Of a DNA stretch of 64,000 nt, positions 53,277-62,793 are shown in pieces. The notes under the pieces are model-generated. The model was given only the letters and a program-made list of their open reading frames with translations. It was not told the DNA's origin and searched no databases. The DNA is from Pelagimonas sp050633425. Lineage in GTDB: Bacteria; Pseudomonadota; Alphaproteobacteria; Rhodobacterales; Rhodobacteraceae. Position 1 is the first letter of the stretch. Each line of letters starts with the position of its first letter. The stretch spans positions 1-64,000 of the forward strand of contig NZ_JBOEGM010000025.1 of NCBI RefSeq assembly GCF_050633425.1, read 5' to 3'. The translations under genes and the position numbers were made by a program.

Positions 53277-56159
53277 TTAGGTCTTGTCCTTCAACCCCAT
53301 AAGCGCTGCTGCAAAGGGGTTATCGGGATCAATCGGCTTTTCCTTCTTGGGCGGACGCGCCTGGAAGGTCTTGGCACCGCGATCGCCACCGCCTTTGGGG
53401 CCGCCCTTGCCGCGTGGCTTGCCTTTGCCGCCCCGCGGTCGATCGCCACCACTGCGTTCATTGCGATTGTCACCGCCACCACGCGCATTGCGCTGGGGCT
53501 TGCCCCCACCGCGACGTTGGCCACCACGGTTGCCGCCCCAAGTGAAGGTAAAGAACACCTCCATCTCGGCCTCGGCAGGTGCTTCAGCGCTTGCGGCTTC
53601 GGCCACTGGGGCCTCGAGCGTGTCCACGTCGCCCCCGGATGTCTGACCGGCTGGCTCAGCGACTGGCTTGTCATTCGCGGTTTCGGACGCAGGCTCTTGG
53701 CCCTCGACAGGCGCAGCGTCCGACGCTTGTGGCTCACTTGCGGCGGTCTCAGAAGACCCGGCATCAACGGGCGCGGTCAATTTGACTTTGGCCCGCTCGC
53801 CTTTTTCGGCCTTGTAGCCCAAGCCGCCCATCAAATCGGCAAATTGCTCCAGCGTCATCCCGGTGATCGACAACATATCCGCATTGGCTTCAAAGCCGGC
53901 GCGGCTGTCTTCCGTACGCAGCATATCTGCAAGACGCTCCAGCATATCAATGCGGATCGCCCGAGCGCCAGATTTACGATAGCCAGCCAGCGCATAGTGG
54001 CGCGCCGGGATTTCTTCGACATTTGGAACGGTCACAAGACCGGGAGGCGGTGCCTCAGGAAACTCTTGCAAATCGTTGGCAAGGCTCCACAAAACCAAAC
54101 GCAGACGTGTCGGTGCAGGCTTGAGCAGCAACGGCATAAAGATCGTATATTGACCAAATCGCACACCATGCTTGCGCAAAGTCCCACGCGCATCCTGATC
54201 CAACGCTTTAACGTCATCGGCCACATCTGCGCGTTGCACAACACCCATCGCTTCGACCAGTTGGAACGCGAAACCACGTGCCAAACCTGTCAGCGCTTCG
54301 TCGTCGCGCATTTTCACCAGCGGCTCAAACAGCGCCGCAATCTTGCGGTCCATGAAATGCTGCAAACGGCGCTCTACTTTTTGCGCGACATCTGCTCCGG
54401 CTTCGTCATCGACAAAGACAACAACACGCGGCTTGAGCGGATCGTCTCCCTTGGCGAGCTTGCCCACCGCCTGGTCGCCCCACATAAGGCCGCCCTGCTC
54501 GGTGAAATCAATCTCACTGTCTGGTGCATTGTAAAACCGGTCCGCCCGCAAATGGAAATGCGGTGTCAACGCCTGAAGCGACGCTTGTCTAAGCGTTTTG
54601 GCTTCTTGCCCAGTTGCATCCTTATCCTGACGGAATCGGAAACCCTCTAGTTTCCCGACGAATTCTCCTTCGACGGTAACTTCACCTTGATCGTTCACTT
54701 CGGCCAAAAGGGCCTCCTTCTGTTTCAATCGGCGCAGCAAAACACTTGTGCGCCGATCAACAAATCTTTGTGTCAGGCGTTGGTGTAACGCATCTGACAG
54801 GCTGTCTTCAACTTTGCGAGTTGCCCCGCGCCAATGGTCTTCATCTCTGGTCCAGCCATTGCGCTGCGCAACATAGGTCCAAGTACGGATATAGGCCAGA
54901 CGTTTCGACAATGTGTCAATGTCACCATCAATACGGTCAATACGGTTGATTTGTCGCGCCATAAAATCATCCGGAACGTGTCCTTTTTCATGCAGATATT
55001 GGAAAATAACCTGTAAAAGACCGGAATGTTCCGCTGGGGATATGCCACGAAAGTCGGGGATCCGGCAGGTATCCCACAACAGCTGGACCGATTTCCCATC
55101 AGATGCCCGTGCGCGGATTTCCGCCTCTGAGCTCAGATGACGTAGCGCGCGCAAGTCATCTGCCTCGCGCGCTTTGACTAAATTTTCATCACTTGGGGCT
55201 TGGTCAAGGCTGCGCTCCAATGCGTCGATACTACCGAACTGCAGTTTTGAGTTCCGCCAGTTCAGCTTTTTGAGCGGCGTAAACTGGTGATTGCAGATCG
55301 CGTCGGCCCATTCCTCGGGGATTTGACCGGCATCCCCCGTCACCCCGAAAGTGCCATCCGACATGCCCCGCCCTGCCCGTCCCGCGATTTGCGCCAGTTC
55401 GTTGGGTTGAAGCTGGCGCATGCGACGCCCGTCAAATTTGCTCAGCGATGAAAAGGCAATGTGGTCGATATCAAGGTTGAGCCCCATACCAATCGCATCA
55501 GTCGCAACCAGATAATCCACTTCGCGGTTTTGATATAATGCCACTTGTGCATTGCGGGTGCGCGGGCTGAGTGCCCCCATGACAACCGCAGCCCCGCCTT
55601 TTTGGCGTTTGAGCAGCTCGGCAATCGCATAAACATTGTCCACCGAAAACCCGACAATCGCAGAGCGAGGTTGCAAACGGCTAATCTTTTTTGATCCGGC
55701 ATAGGCCAATTGGCTCATCCGGTCCCGATAGATGAATTCCACATCCGACACCAAGGTCTGAATCGGGCCTCGCATGGTGTCTGAGCCTAAAAACAGCGTC
55801 TCATGGGTGCCACGCATGCGCAAAAGACGATCGGTGAACACATGGCCACGGTCTGGGTCGGCACAGAGTTGGATTTCATCAATGGCAACAAAATCAGCGC
55901 CCATCCCTTCGGGCATCGCCTCGACGGTGCTGATCCAATATTTCGCCCGCGGCGGTACGATTCGCTCTTCGCCAGTGACCAGGGCCACGACAGATGGCCC
56001 GCGCAGATCAACAACGCGATCATAGACTTCACGTGCCAAAAGCCGCAGCGGCAAACCGATTAAACCGGTCCGGTAGCTGAGCATTCGGTCAATTGCATAG
56101 GTGGTTTTGCCGGTATTGGTCGGGCCGAGAACGGCCGCGATCCGCGCTGTCATGCTCAT
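53277..56159 (-). CDS. SUV3-like DEAD/DExH-type RNA helicase with RG-rich tail
   Basis: A 960-residue superfamily 2 helicase related to mitochondrial SUV3. Motif I is GPTNTGKT (about residues 12-19), motif II is DEIQ (near 93), and motif VI is QIAGRAGRG. A helical region and SUV3 C-terminal-type segment follow. After an alanine/glutamate-rich linker (about 795-870) comes a glycine/arginine-rich basic tail (about 873-935) likely to bind RNA. Such proteins unwind RNA for degradation or processing. It is cotranscribed with the S4 protein downstream. Confidence 0.92.
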   Translation of the reverse strand: MSMTARIAAVLGPTNTGKTTYAIDRMLSYRTGLIGLPLRLLAREVYDRVVDLRGPSVVALVTGEERIVPPRAKYWISTVEAMPEGMGADFVAIDEIQLCADPDRGHVFTDRLLRMRGTHETLFLGSDTMRGPIQTLVSDVEFIYRDRMSQLAYAGSKKISRLQPRSAIVGFSVDNVYAIAELLKRQKGGAAVVMGALSPRTRNAQVALYQNREVDYLVATDAIGMGLNLDIDHIAFSSLSKFDGRRMRQLQPNELAQIAGRAGRGMSDGTFGVTGDAGQIPEEWADAICNHQFTPLKKLNWRNSKLQFGSIDALERSLDQAPSDENLVKAREADDLRALRHLSSEAEIRARASDGKSVQLLWDTCRIPDFRGISPAEHSGLLQVIFQYLHEKGHVPDDFMARQINRIDRIDGDIDTLSKRLAYIRTWTYVAQRNGWTRDEDHWRGATRKVEDSLSDALHQRLTQRFVDRRTSVLLRRLKQKEALLAEVNDQGEVTVEGEFVGKLEGFRFRQDKDATGQEAKTLRQASLQALTPHFHLRADRFYNAPDSEIDFTEQGGLMWGDQAVGKLAKGDDPLKPRVVVFVDDEAGADVAQKVERRLQHFMDRKIAALFEPLVKMRDDEALTGLARGFAFQLVEAMGVVQRADVADDVKALDQDARGTLRKHGVRFGQYTIFMPLLLKPAPTRLRLVLWSLANDLQEFPEAPPPGLVTVPNVEEIPARHYALAGYRKSGARAIRIDMLERLADMLRTEDSRAGFEANADMLSITGMTLEQFADLMGGLGYKAEKGERAKVKLTAPVDAGSSETAASEPQASDAAPVEGQEPASETANDKPVAEPAGQTSGGDVDTLEAPVAEAASAEAPAEAEMEVFFTFTWGGNRGGQRRGGGKPQRNARGGGDNRNERSGGDRPRGGKGKPRGKGGPKGGGDRGAKTFQARPPKKEKPIDPDNPFAAALMGLKDKT

Positions 56160-56184
56160 AAATTTTCCCGGAGGGTCCTTGTTA

Positions 56185-56748
56185 TCAGAGCTTTACGCCC
56201 TTCACCTCTTGTTCCAGCCGCGCCAACGCCTTCATGACGTCTGGGTCATGCGGTCGCAGCTCAAGTACACGCGCATAGGCATCATAGGCAAGGGCCGGAT
56301 TTCCAACCTGCTCCTGGATTGCGCCCACCCCTCGCATGGCGGCAAATTGATTGGGGTTCAACGCCAGCGTCCGTTCCAAAGCCTCCATTGCCACACCAAA
56401 ACGCTCGGCCTGGAAATAGGCCAAAGCAAGCCCGTGCCAGCCCTCAGCAAACATCGGAGCATGATCTGTCAAAGCGCGAAAATGCTCCAACGCGGCGTCG
56501 ATTTTTTCGACCTCAAGCGCATCATGTCCGCGCTTTAGCAGCAAATCCATTGCAGGCGAGCCAGATTTAGACCACTCTGCTAATAATTGAGCTTCCAACC
56601 TTTGGGCCGCAGCGGCGTCTTCCGCTACGGAAAGGTCGTGCAGCAGCCCTGTCGCAAGGTCCGACGCGCGATTTTCCGCCCGTAAACCAAAAGGTAGGGA
56701 AATCATTACTACGGTGCAAAGTGCCGTGAGGATAGATTTGAAAACCAT
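56185..56748 (-). CDS. TPR repeat protein, exported
   Basis: A 187-residue protein with a signal peptide (about residues 1-24, LTALCTVVMISLPFGLRA) followed by tetratricopeptide repeats (about 65-180), for example FAEGWHGLALAYFQAERFGVAMEAL and PALAYDAYARVLEL. It is a periplasmic scaffold-type protein with an unknown partner. It lies 25 bases upstream of the helicase gene on the same strand, so cotranscription is likely. Confidence 0.83.
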   Translation of the reverse strand: MVFKSILTALCTVVMISLPFGLRAENRASDLATGLLHDLSVAEDAAAAQRLEAQLLAEWSKSGSPAMDLLLKRGHDALEVEKIDAALEHFRALTDHAPMFAEGWHGLALAYFQAERFGVAMEALERTLALNPNQFAAMRGVGAIQEQVGNPALAYDAYARVLELRPHDPDVMKALARLEQEVKGVKL

Positions 56749-56831
56749 GGTGACCCGTGCTCATAACGTGTCCTGAGTGTAGCGCTGGAGCGCAAGATTT
56801 CCAGCACCACTTGATGTAGAGAGGAAAATAC

Positions 56832-57119
56832 ATGAGCGACACTATCAATACTGCAGTTGCAGCACTGGCTGAAAAGCTCGGCGACGGCTTTGATGCCACA
56901 GCCAAATTTGTGCTCGGCGAAGAAGGCAGTGTGATCGTAGACGAAAACGGCGTGCGCGCTGGTGACGACGATGCCGATGTCACCCTGACTGCGGACGTTG
57001 ACACATTTGAGCAGATCCTATCGGGCGATCTGAACCCAACTGGCGCGTTCATGTCAGGCAAATTGACCATTGACGGCGATATGTCCGCCGCCATGCGTCT
57101 TGCATCGGCGTTAGCATAA
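56832..57119 (+). CDS. SCP2 sterol-binding domain protein
   Basis: A 95-residue single-domain protein of the SCP-2 sterol-transfer family, with GFDATAKFVLGEEGSVIVDENG at the start and the family end GAFMSGKLTIDGDMSAAMRLASAL. It likely binds a fatty acyl or other lipid ligand. A GAGAGGAAAA site precedes it. Its stop overlaps the start of the hydrolase gene by one base (TAATG), so translation is coupled and the two may cooperate in lipid handling. Confidence 0.9.
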   Translation: MSDTINTAVAALAEKLGDGFDATAKFVLGEEGSVIVDENGVRAGDDDADVTLTADVDTFEQILSGDLNPTGAFMSGKLTIDGDMSAAMRLASALA

Positions 57120-58081
57120 TGAGTTTGGTTCCCGCGCCTTTTCATGCCGATCTGTCTGATGGTCCCGTTAATGGCCGTGCCTATTGGGTTGAGGCCGACG
57201 ACGGGTTGCGCCTTCGCGTGGCGCATTTCCCGGCAGAACAGGCGCGGGGTACCGTGCTGCTTATGCCCGGCCGCACAGAATATGTCGAAAAATATGGCCG
57301 CACCGCGTCTGATCTAACCGCGCGTGGATATCACGTGTTGGCGATTGACTGGCGAGGTCAGGGCTTGGCAGATCGGATGCTCGATGAGCCGATGGCTGGT
57401 CACGTCCATGTCTTTGAAGACTATCAACGTGACGTTGCTGCCCTTCTTGATAGCGTCGGTGCGCTTGGCCTGCCCCGCCCCTTGCACATGATTGGCCACT
57501 CCATGGGCGGCTGCATTGGGTTGCGCGCTGTTATGGATGGCCTACCGGTTGAAAGCTGCGTGTTCACCGGCCCAATGTGGGGGATTCGCATGGCCGATCC
57601 GCTGCGCCCTGCGGCCTGGGCCTTGTCTTGGTGGGGCAAGCAAATTGGCCTTGGCCATGTCTTCACACCGGGCACCAAACCCGAAAGCTATATCGTCACC
57701 GAACCGTTTGAAAACAACCTCTTAACCAGAGACCCGGCGATGTGGGATTATATGCGGCGTCAGGTTCTGGCCGTGCCCGAATTGCAGCTTGGTGGACCGT
57801 CCTTGAACTGGCTACACGAAGCTTTGGCCGAAACCCGTGAACTGTCACGCCGCCCCTCACCATCACAGCCCTGTCTGACATTTTTGGGCACCAATGAACG
57901 CATCGTTGATACCTCACGCATTCTTAACCGAATGGAAAAATGGCCCGGTGGGCAATTGGTGCAAATCACTGATGGCGAACATGAAATATTGATGGAAGAT
58001 GAGAACACCCGCAGCCGTGTTGCGGATCAGATGTGTGCTCTTTTTGACCGGGCAGGTTCGGACACAGCCCTGACCGCCTGA
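57119..58081 (+). CDS. Lysophospholipase-like alpha/beta hydrolase
   Basis: A 320-residue hydrolase of the PldB/monoacylglycerol lipase type. The nucleophile elbow is GHSMGG (Ser near residue 126), after FPAEQARGTVLLMPGRTEYVEKYG and DWRGQGLADR. The late acid/His pair is in LGTNERIVD and DGEHEILME. It has no signal peptide. Coupling to the SCP2-domain protein supports a role in lipid or fatty-acid metabolism. Confidence 0.9.
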   Translation: MSLVPAPFHADLSDGPVNGRAYWVEADDGLRLRVAHFPAEQARGTVLLMPGRTEYVEKYGRTASDLTARGYHVLAIDWRGQGLADRMLDEPMAGHVHVFEDYQRDVAALLDSVGALGLPRPLHMIGHSMGGCIGLRAVMDGLPVESCVFTGPMWGIRMADPLRPAAWALSWWGKQIGLGHVFTPGTKPESYIVTEPFENNLLTRDPAMWDYMRRQVLAVPELQLGGPSLNWLHEALAETRELSRRPSPSQPCLTFLGTNERIVDTSRILNRMEKWPGGQLVQITDGEHEILMEDENTRSRVADQMCALFDRAGSDTALTA

Positions 58082-58280
58082 TGACACTTTGTCAGCGCCG
58101 GGCCTGTCAATACGAGTGGGTAAAACAAGATCCCATTGCGGGTCTTGGCCTGTCGCGATCTTGTTTTCCATCGTATTGGGCAGAGTTTTCATAGCAATCC
58201 ACAGGTTATACGCGTCTGCCCCTTGAACCTCCCGCCTTGGCAGGATTAGCTCTGGCATAAGATATCAAGGAGAGACGCGT

Positions 58281-60095
58281 ATGCCGACCCAGCCGTTTTA
58301 TGACATCAATGCTTCGAATGGCGATGGCTCGCTAGGACCGTTGCCGGAATGGGATCTGAGCGATTTATATACGGCCGATGACGCGCCGGAGCTCAAGCGC
58401 GATCTGGATTGGCTCGAATCCGCCTGCCTGAAATTCGCCGACAATTACGAAGGCAAGCTCGCGACGCTTGATGCCGCTGGGATGCTGGAAGCGATCAAGC
58501 GGCAAGAGCGCATTGATAGCGTTGCAGGTCGGATCATGTCCTATGCCGGGTTGCGGTATTACCAACTTACCACCGATGCTGAGCGCGCCAAGTTCCTATC
58601 CGATGCCCAAGAGCGCATCACAAACTTCTCAACGCCTCTGGTGTTTTTCACATTGGAAATCAACCGGCTAGAGGATGACTTCCTGGACGGTCTGTTTAGC
58701 GAAAGCGCCGATTTGGCGCGTTACAAACCGATTTTTGACAAGATCCGCAAAATGAAGCCACATCAGCTAAGTGATGAGCTGGAGAAGTTTTTGCATGATC
58801 TGGGTGTTGTTGGCGACGCCTGGGAACGTTTGTTTGACGAAACCATTGCCGGGCTTACTTTTGACATCGACGGCGAAGACCTCAACATCGAGGCAACTCT
58901 GAATTTCCTCACCGACCAAGATCGCAGCAAGCGTGAAGGTGCCGCTCGGGAACTGGCCCGTGTTTTTGCCGACAATATCAAAACCTTTGCGCGTGTGCAC
59001 AACACCCAAGCAAAGGAAAAAGAGATTGTTGATCGCTGGCGTGGCATGCCGTCCGCGCAGGCCGGTCGCCATCTCGCCAATGATGTCGAACCCGAAGTTG
59101 TTGAGGCATTGCGCAACGCCGTCGTTAATGCCTACCCGCGGCTAAGCCACCGGTATTACGAATTAAAACGCAAATGGCTCGGCCTGGATGTCATGCAGGT
59201 CTGGGATCGCAATGCCCCGTTACCAATGGAGAGCGACCGCATCGTCGATTGGGAAGAGGCGAAAAAGACCGTTATGGATGCCTATAACGCCTTTGATCCA
59301 CGCATGGGTGAATTGGCGGAACCGTTTTTCACCAAGGGCTGGATTGATGCCGAAGTGAAACCGGGCAAAGCCCCCGGAGCGTTTGCCCATCCGACCGTGA
59401 CAGATGTGCATCCCTATGTGATGCTCAATTACTTGGGAAAACCGCGCGATGTCATGACCTTGGCGCATGAGCTGGGCCATGGTGTGCATCAGGTTTTGGC
59501 GGCGGGTCAGGGCGAAATGCTCTCCTCCACCCCCTTAACCTTGGCCGAAACTGCCTCGGTGTTTGGCGAAATGCTGACCTTCCGCCAGATGTTGGACGGT
59601 GCCCAAACCCAAGCAGAACGCAAGGTGATGCTGGCCGGCAAGGTCGAAGACATGATCAATACCGTTGTCCGCCAGATCGCCTTTTACGATTTCGAATGTA
59701 AATTGCATGCGGCGCGGCGCGGCGGGGAACTCACACCGGATGACATCAACGCCCTTTGGATGAGCGTTCAGGCCGAAAGCCTTGGCTCAGCCTTCGAATT
59801 TATGGAAGGTTACGAAACCTTCTGGGCCTATATTCCGCATTTCGTGCATTCGCCTTTCTATGTGTATGCCTACGCATTTGGCGATGGTTTGGTGAACGCG
59901 CTCTATGCGGCCTACCAAGAACAGCCCGACGGGTTCCAAGACAAGTATTTTGAAATGCTGCGGGCTGGCGGGTCAAAACACCATTCAGAGCTTTTGGCCC
60001 CGTTTGGGCTTGATGCCTCGGACCCTAGTTTCTGGGACAAGGGTCTTTCAATGATCGAAGAGTTCATCGACGAGCTAGAAGCCATGGAAGACTGA
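58281..60095 (+). CDS. pepF: Oligoendopeptidase F, M3 family
   Basis: A 604-residue cytosolic zinc metallopeptidase. The catalytic site is HELGHGVHQ (His-Glu-x-x-His, near residue 395), with the third ligand Glu in AETASVFGEM. It degrades oligopeptides of about 7-17 residues. Length and the N-terminal all-helical domain fit the pepF/M3 family. AAGGAGAGA lies just before the start. A strong bidirectional terminator follows and is shared with the convergent flagellin gene. Confidence 0.95.
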   Translation: MPTQPFYDINASNGDGSLGPLPEWDLSDLYTADDAPELKRDLDWLESACLKFADNYEGKLATLDAAGMLEAIKRQERIDSVAGRIMSYAGLRYYQLTTDAERAKFLSDAQERITNFSTPLVFFTLEINRLEDDFLDGLFSESADLARYKPIFDKIRKMKPHQLSDELEKFLHDLGVVGDAWERLFDETIAGLTFDIDGEDLNIEATLNFLTDQDRSKREGAARELARVFADNIKTFARVHNTQAKEKEIVDRWRGMPSAQAGRHLANDVEPEVVEALRNAVVNAYPRLSHRYYELKRKWLGLDVMQVWDRNAPLPMESDRIVDWEEAKKTVMDAYNAFDPRMGELAEPFFTKGWIDAEVKPGKAPGAFAHPTVTDVHPYVMLNYLGKPRDVMTLAHELGHGVHQVLAAGQGEMLSSTPLTLAETASVFGEMLTFRQMLDGAQTQAERKVMLAGKVEDMINTVVRQIAFYDFECKLHAARRGGELTPDDINALWMSVQAESLGSAFEFMEGYETFWAYIPHFVHSPFYVYAYAFGDGLVNALYAAYQEQPDGFQDKYFEMLRAGGSKHHSELLAPFGLDASDPSFWDKGLSMIEEFIDELEAMED

Positions 60096-60098
60096 GAC

Positions 60099-60127
60099 AA
60101 AAAAGGCCGCGAAAGCGGCCTTTTTCT
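60099..60127. terminator. Bidirectional terminator between pepF and the flagellin gene
   Basis: AAAAAAGGCCGC pairs with GCGGCCTTTTT around a GAAA tetraloop. Tracts of A on the left and T on the right make it work on both strands for the converging pepF and flagellin transcripts. Confidence 0.92.
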
Positions 60128-61426
60128 TTACCGGAAGAGCGACATCAGTGCCTGAGGCGATTGGTTGGCAATCGACAAGGATTGGAAGGCAAGCTGTTGC
60201 TGAACTTGAAGCGCCTGTTGACGCGCTGAGGTTTCGACCAAATCTGCGTCAACAAGTGAGCCAATCCCTACCGTGAAACTATCGACCAATTTGGTCGTAA
60301 AGTTTGCCTGTGTCGTAAGCCGCCCCTGAACGGATCCGATCTCCGCTGCGGCGTCCACCGCCGCCTCGATCATCACGTCTACTCTGCCCAACGCATCGTC
60401 TGCGCCTGCCTCGGTTGTGACATTCAGGCCTTGCAAATCGCCGAGTTCACCACCGGTTCGATTGCCAGCATCCGCATCCAATCGACTGATAGAGACCTGC
60501 AACGTATCGCTTGCCGAACTGACATTCGATCTTGCCGTGATGTCGGTGCCCGCAAAGCTTAATGCCAGCACGTCAGAGGCCAACCCATTGGCGTTGGCAT
60601 AGGCTTCCCACCGGCGGCCCAGCCCTGTCACCACGTCGGCCATTGTATCGCCTTCGCGGGCCACATAGGCCAAGGTGCCGCCGGCCATTTCCGATTGCGT
60701 CTGCGCCCCGGCGGCCGTCGTTCGATACTCAGCTTGATCAAAGCCAGAGGCATTTGCATCGGTCCCAAAAACCGACAATCCAAACGCCGTGCCCGTTTCA
60801 ACCGACAAGCCACTGACATCCATCGTCGCGCTTTGTGTGGCATTCAACGTGAGCTGATCTGCCGTGGCTGTATAGGTCCCCCCAGCGGATGCAACAAATG
60901 CAGTCTGCGCCCTAAGATCCTGACGTTTCAAGGAAATGTCGCTTGTACTAACCCCTTGCTGGGTCCGGCTGATCGACGCCAGAATTTCAACATGGCCATA
61001 TCCGGCTTCGGTGCTGTCATGTTTGATGAGGTTTTGACCATTGAATGTCGTGGCATCAACCACGGCAATGATCTGGTCGCGCAAAGCATCAACATCAGCT
61101 TGAACTTTGACACGGTCAATATTGTCTTGCTGAGCAACAACGATTTTGCCTTTCAGTTCCGTAAGCAAATCCGTCAAGCTTTCAGCCCCTTGCCGAGCGA
61201 CCGACAAAGTCGCTTGGGCCAGATTCAGGCCATCGGCAATCTGGCGGAACCCCTTAACATCGGATTCCATTTTCTTGGAAACGGCCCAGACCGACGCATT
61301 CGTCGCAGCGGTCGACACCCGTTTTCCGGTCCCGACTTGCTGCATGGTCTTGTCCAGATCGGCACCAACCGTTCTCAACGCCCTAAGGGCGGCAAACGCC
61401 CCGTTATTGGTCAAAATACTCGACAT
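60128..61426 (-). CDS. fliC: Flagellin
   Basis: A 432-residue flagellin, exported through the flagellar type III apparatus. The N-terminal D0/D1 helices (SILTNNGAFAALRALRTVGADLDK, ALNLAQATLSVARQGAE-like region) and the C-terminal helix ending QLAFQSLSIANQSPQALMSLFR are typical, and a variable middle domain (about 150-340) lies between. No other flagellar gene is in the window, so this is a detached flagellin locus. Its leader region (61427-61700) holds TTTAACCATC near 61570, a CtrA half-site-like sequence. Motility also fits the chemoreceptor at 20-22 kb. Confidence 0.9.
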   Translation of the reverse strand: MSSILTNNGAFAALRALRTVGADLDKTMQQVGTGKRVSTAATNASVWAVSKKMESDVKGFRQIADGLNLAQATLSVARQGAESLTDLLTELKGKIVVAQQDNIDRVKVQADVDALRDQIIAVVDATTFNGQNLIKHDSTEAGYGHVEILASISRTQQGVSTSDISLKRQDLRAQTAFVASAGGTYTATADQLTLNATQSATMDVSGLSVETGTAFGLSVFGTDANASGFDQAEYRTTAAGAQTQSEMAGGTLAYVAREGDTMADVVTGLGRRWEAYANANGLASDVLALSFAGTDITARSNVSSASDTLQVSISRLDADAGNRTGGELGDLQGLNVTTEAGADDALGRVDVMIEAAVDAAAEIGSVQGRLTTQANFTTKLVDSFTVGIGSLVDADLVETSARQQALQVQQQLAFQSLSIANQSPQALMSLFR

Positions 61427-61669
61427 GTTTCACGCCTCTGCTCCGCGGCCACGCTTCTGCGCAATGTACCGATCAGGATGTGTTCACAGGTTGCATTCTG
61501 CCCCAACAAGCCGGTCTTTTCTGACGACTTGCAACATTCACTTGGATGGCCTGAAGTTGAATGACGATGGTTAAATCGGCGCTAAACATGTTCACGCGAA
61601 ATGCCGACATTTGTGGCTAAATTGTGGCAGACCTGCCTTATTTCCGCCGCAACCTGTTGGGAACAAAGA

Positions 61670-61704
61670 AAAGGACCAGCCAAGCAAAGCCTGACCGGTC
61701 CTTC
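61670..61704 (-). terminator. Terminator after the DUF465 gene
   Basis: On the minus strand AAGGACC pairs with GGTCCTT, with an inner AGGC/GCTT stem, followed by TTTCTTTG. It ends the DUF465 transcript about 20 bases after its stop and insulates the flagellin promoter. Confidence 0.7.
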
Positions 61705-61724
61705 CAGAAAACATGTTTTGCGAT

Positions 61725-61961
61725 TTACGACGACAACATTCCGTAGATTTCATCCTTAAGAGCCGCACGCTTTTTGCGCAGCTCTGCTTCGGCTTGCTCG
61801 CTCATCGGCTCAACATTTGTCTCAGCCCTGTGCACCTCACGGTTCACATCATGATACTCGTCCGCCAGCTTGGCAAAATGCGCATCGTCTTGTTTCAGCA
61901 CGCTCATCTTTTCGACAAATTCCGGAAATTCTTCGGCCAGTTCATGTGGTGTATGTGACAT
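61725..61961 (-). CDS. DUF465 (YdcH-like) protein
   Basis: A 78-residue all-helical, charged protein with a DUF465 core: FVEKMSVLKQDDAHFAKLADEYHDVNREVH, and a KKRAALKDEIYGML end. The family forms coiled coils and its function is unknown. ATG at 61961 follows GGGGAG; an upstream in-frame extension overlaps the nuclease gene and is not expected to be translated. Confidence 0.88.
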   Translation of the reverse strand: MSHTPHELAEEFPEFVEKMSVLKQDDAHFAKLADEYHDVNREVHRAETNVEPMSEQAEAELRKKRAALKDEIYGMLSS

Positions 61962-62061
61962 TTGCGTCTCCCCTTGTTCGATTTCGCAAGCAAGGTGACA
62001 TACCGACGGGTCCGAGACTTTGACTCGGATCAACCCGGCCAAAAACCTGTCTCTTTTTGTC

Positions 62062-62739
62062 TTATTTTTTTGCCGCGCGCCAACCGGCTTTTTGGGCCTC
62101 TGATTCCGAGCAAAACCAGCGTTCGCCCTTTTCAACCCGGATGGTTGTCACATCATACCATCGCTGATCGGGGGCATGAAAAATACGCTCTCCATGTTTG
62201 GAGATATTGCCTTTTAGAACACAGCCTTGCGGGGCAGACGACAAGGACCATTTTGCCCGCGCCGCGCGTCCCTGCGCCCGGTATTGTGCCGGCTCAACAA
62301 TGCCTGTGCTATGCAAGCCGCGCCCTGCGATTGCCGCCGCTTTTTCTTCCAGGTCGTAGTCCCAGCCGTATTTACGAAAGGCGAAAGCAAGGCCATCGCG
62401 AACCAGAACACGGGCCATGTCCTGCCCATTCACCCAACAGCGTGCAACGACCCGGCCATATCTATCTGTGTCAAGCTGTTCGCATGACGCGACTTGGCCT
62501 TCGAAAAGCGCCTGTGCCTGCGCCTTGCTCCAGACACCACAAGCCCAGACCGGTTGCCCAGGACCACCGCAACGTTGTTTGACTTCGGGCGCGTCAATGG
62601 CGTGAAGCCGCACCGATGTCCCCGCCACGTCGATTGTATCTGCGTCTTTGACGCGCAAGGGGCCGCTGATCTCGCCAGAGGCGATATTGGCGGAAATGAC
62701 GCCACAAATGAGAACAAGACAGAAACGAATACTTAACAT
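62062..62739 (-). CDS. Secreted thermonuclease-family (SNase) protein
   Basis: A 225-residue protein with a signal peptide (about residues 1-21) and a staphylococcal-nuclease domain (about 28-150): VKDADTIDVAGTSVRLHAIDAPEVKQ, with the usual Arg/Glu catalytic region QLDTDRYGRVVARCWVNGQDMARVLVRDGLAF. The C-terminal part (about 165-225) is cysteine-containing with KWSLSSAPQGCVLKGN and may be an extra domain. It probably degrades nucleic acid outside the cytoplasm. It ends 100 bases before the DUF465 gene. Confidence 0.88.
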   Translation of the reverse strand: MLSIRFCLVLICGVISANIASGEISGPLRVKDADTIDVAGTSVRLHAIDAPEVKQRCGGPGQPVWACGVWSKAQAQALFEGQVASCEQLDTDRYGRVVARCWVNGQDMARVLVRDGLAFAFRKYGWDYDLEEKAAAIAGRGLHSTGIVEPAQYRAQGRAARAKWSLSSAPQGCVLKGNISKHGERIFHAPDQRWYDVTTIRVEKGERWFCSESEAQKAGWRAAKK

Positions 62740-62793
62740 TCGGTTAATCTCGGGGCCCGGAGCTCCGAAATCAACCGATTCTGTCGAAGTTCC

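Noticed and set aside
53517..54650. 377-codon plus-strand frame antisense to the helicase gene
   Set aside because: The opposite strand carries a full helicase with ordered motifs; the antisense frame has no family features and reflects GC-rich codon bias.
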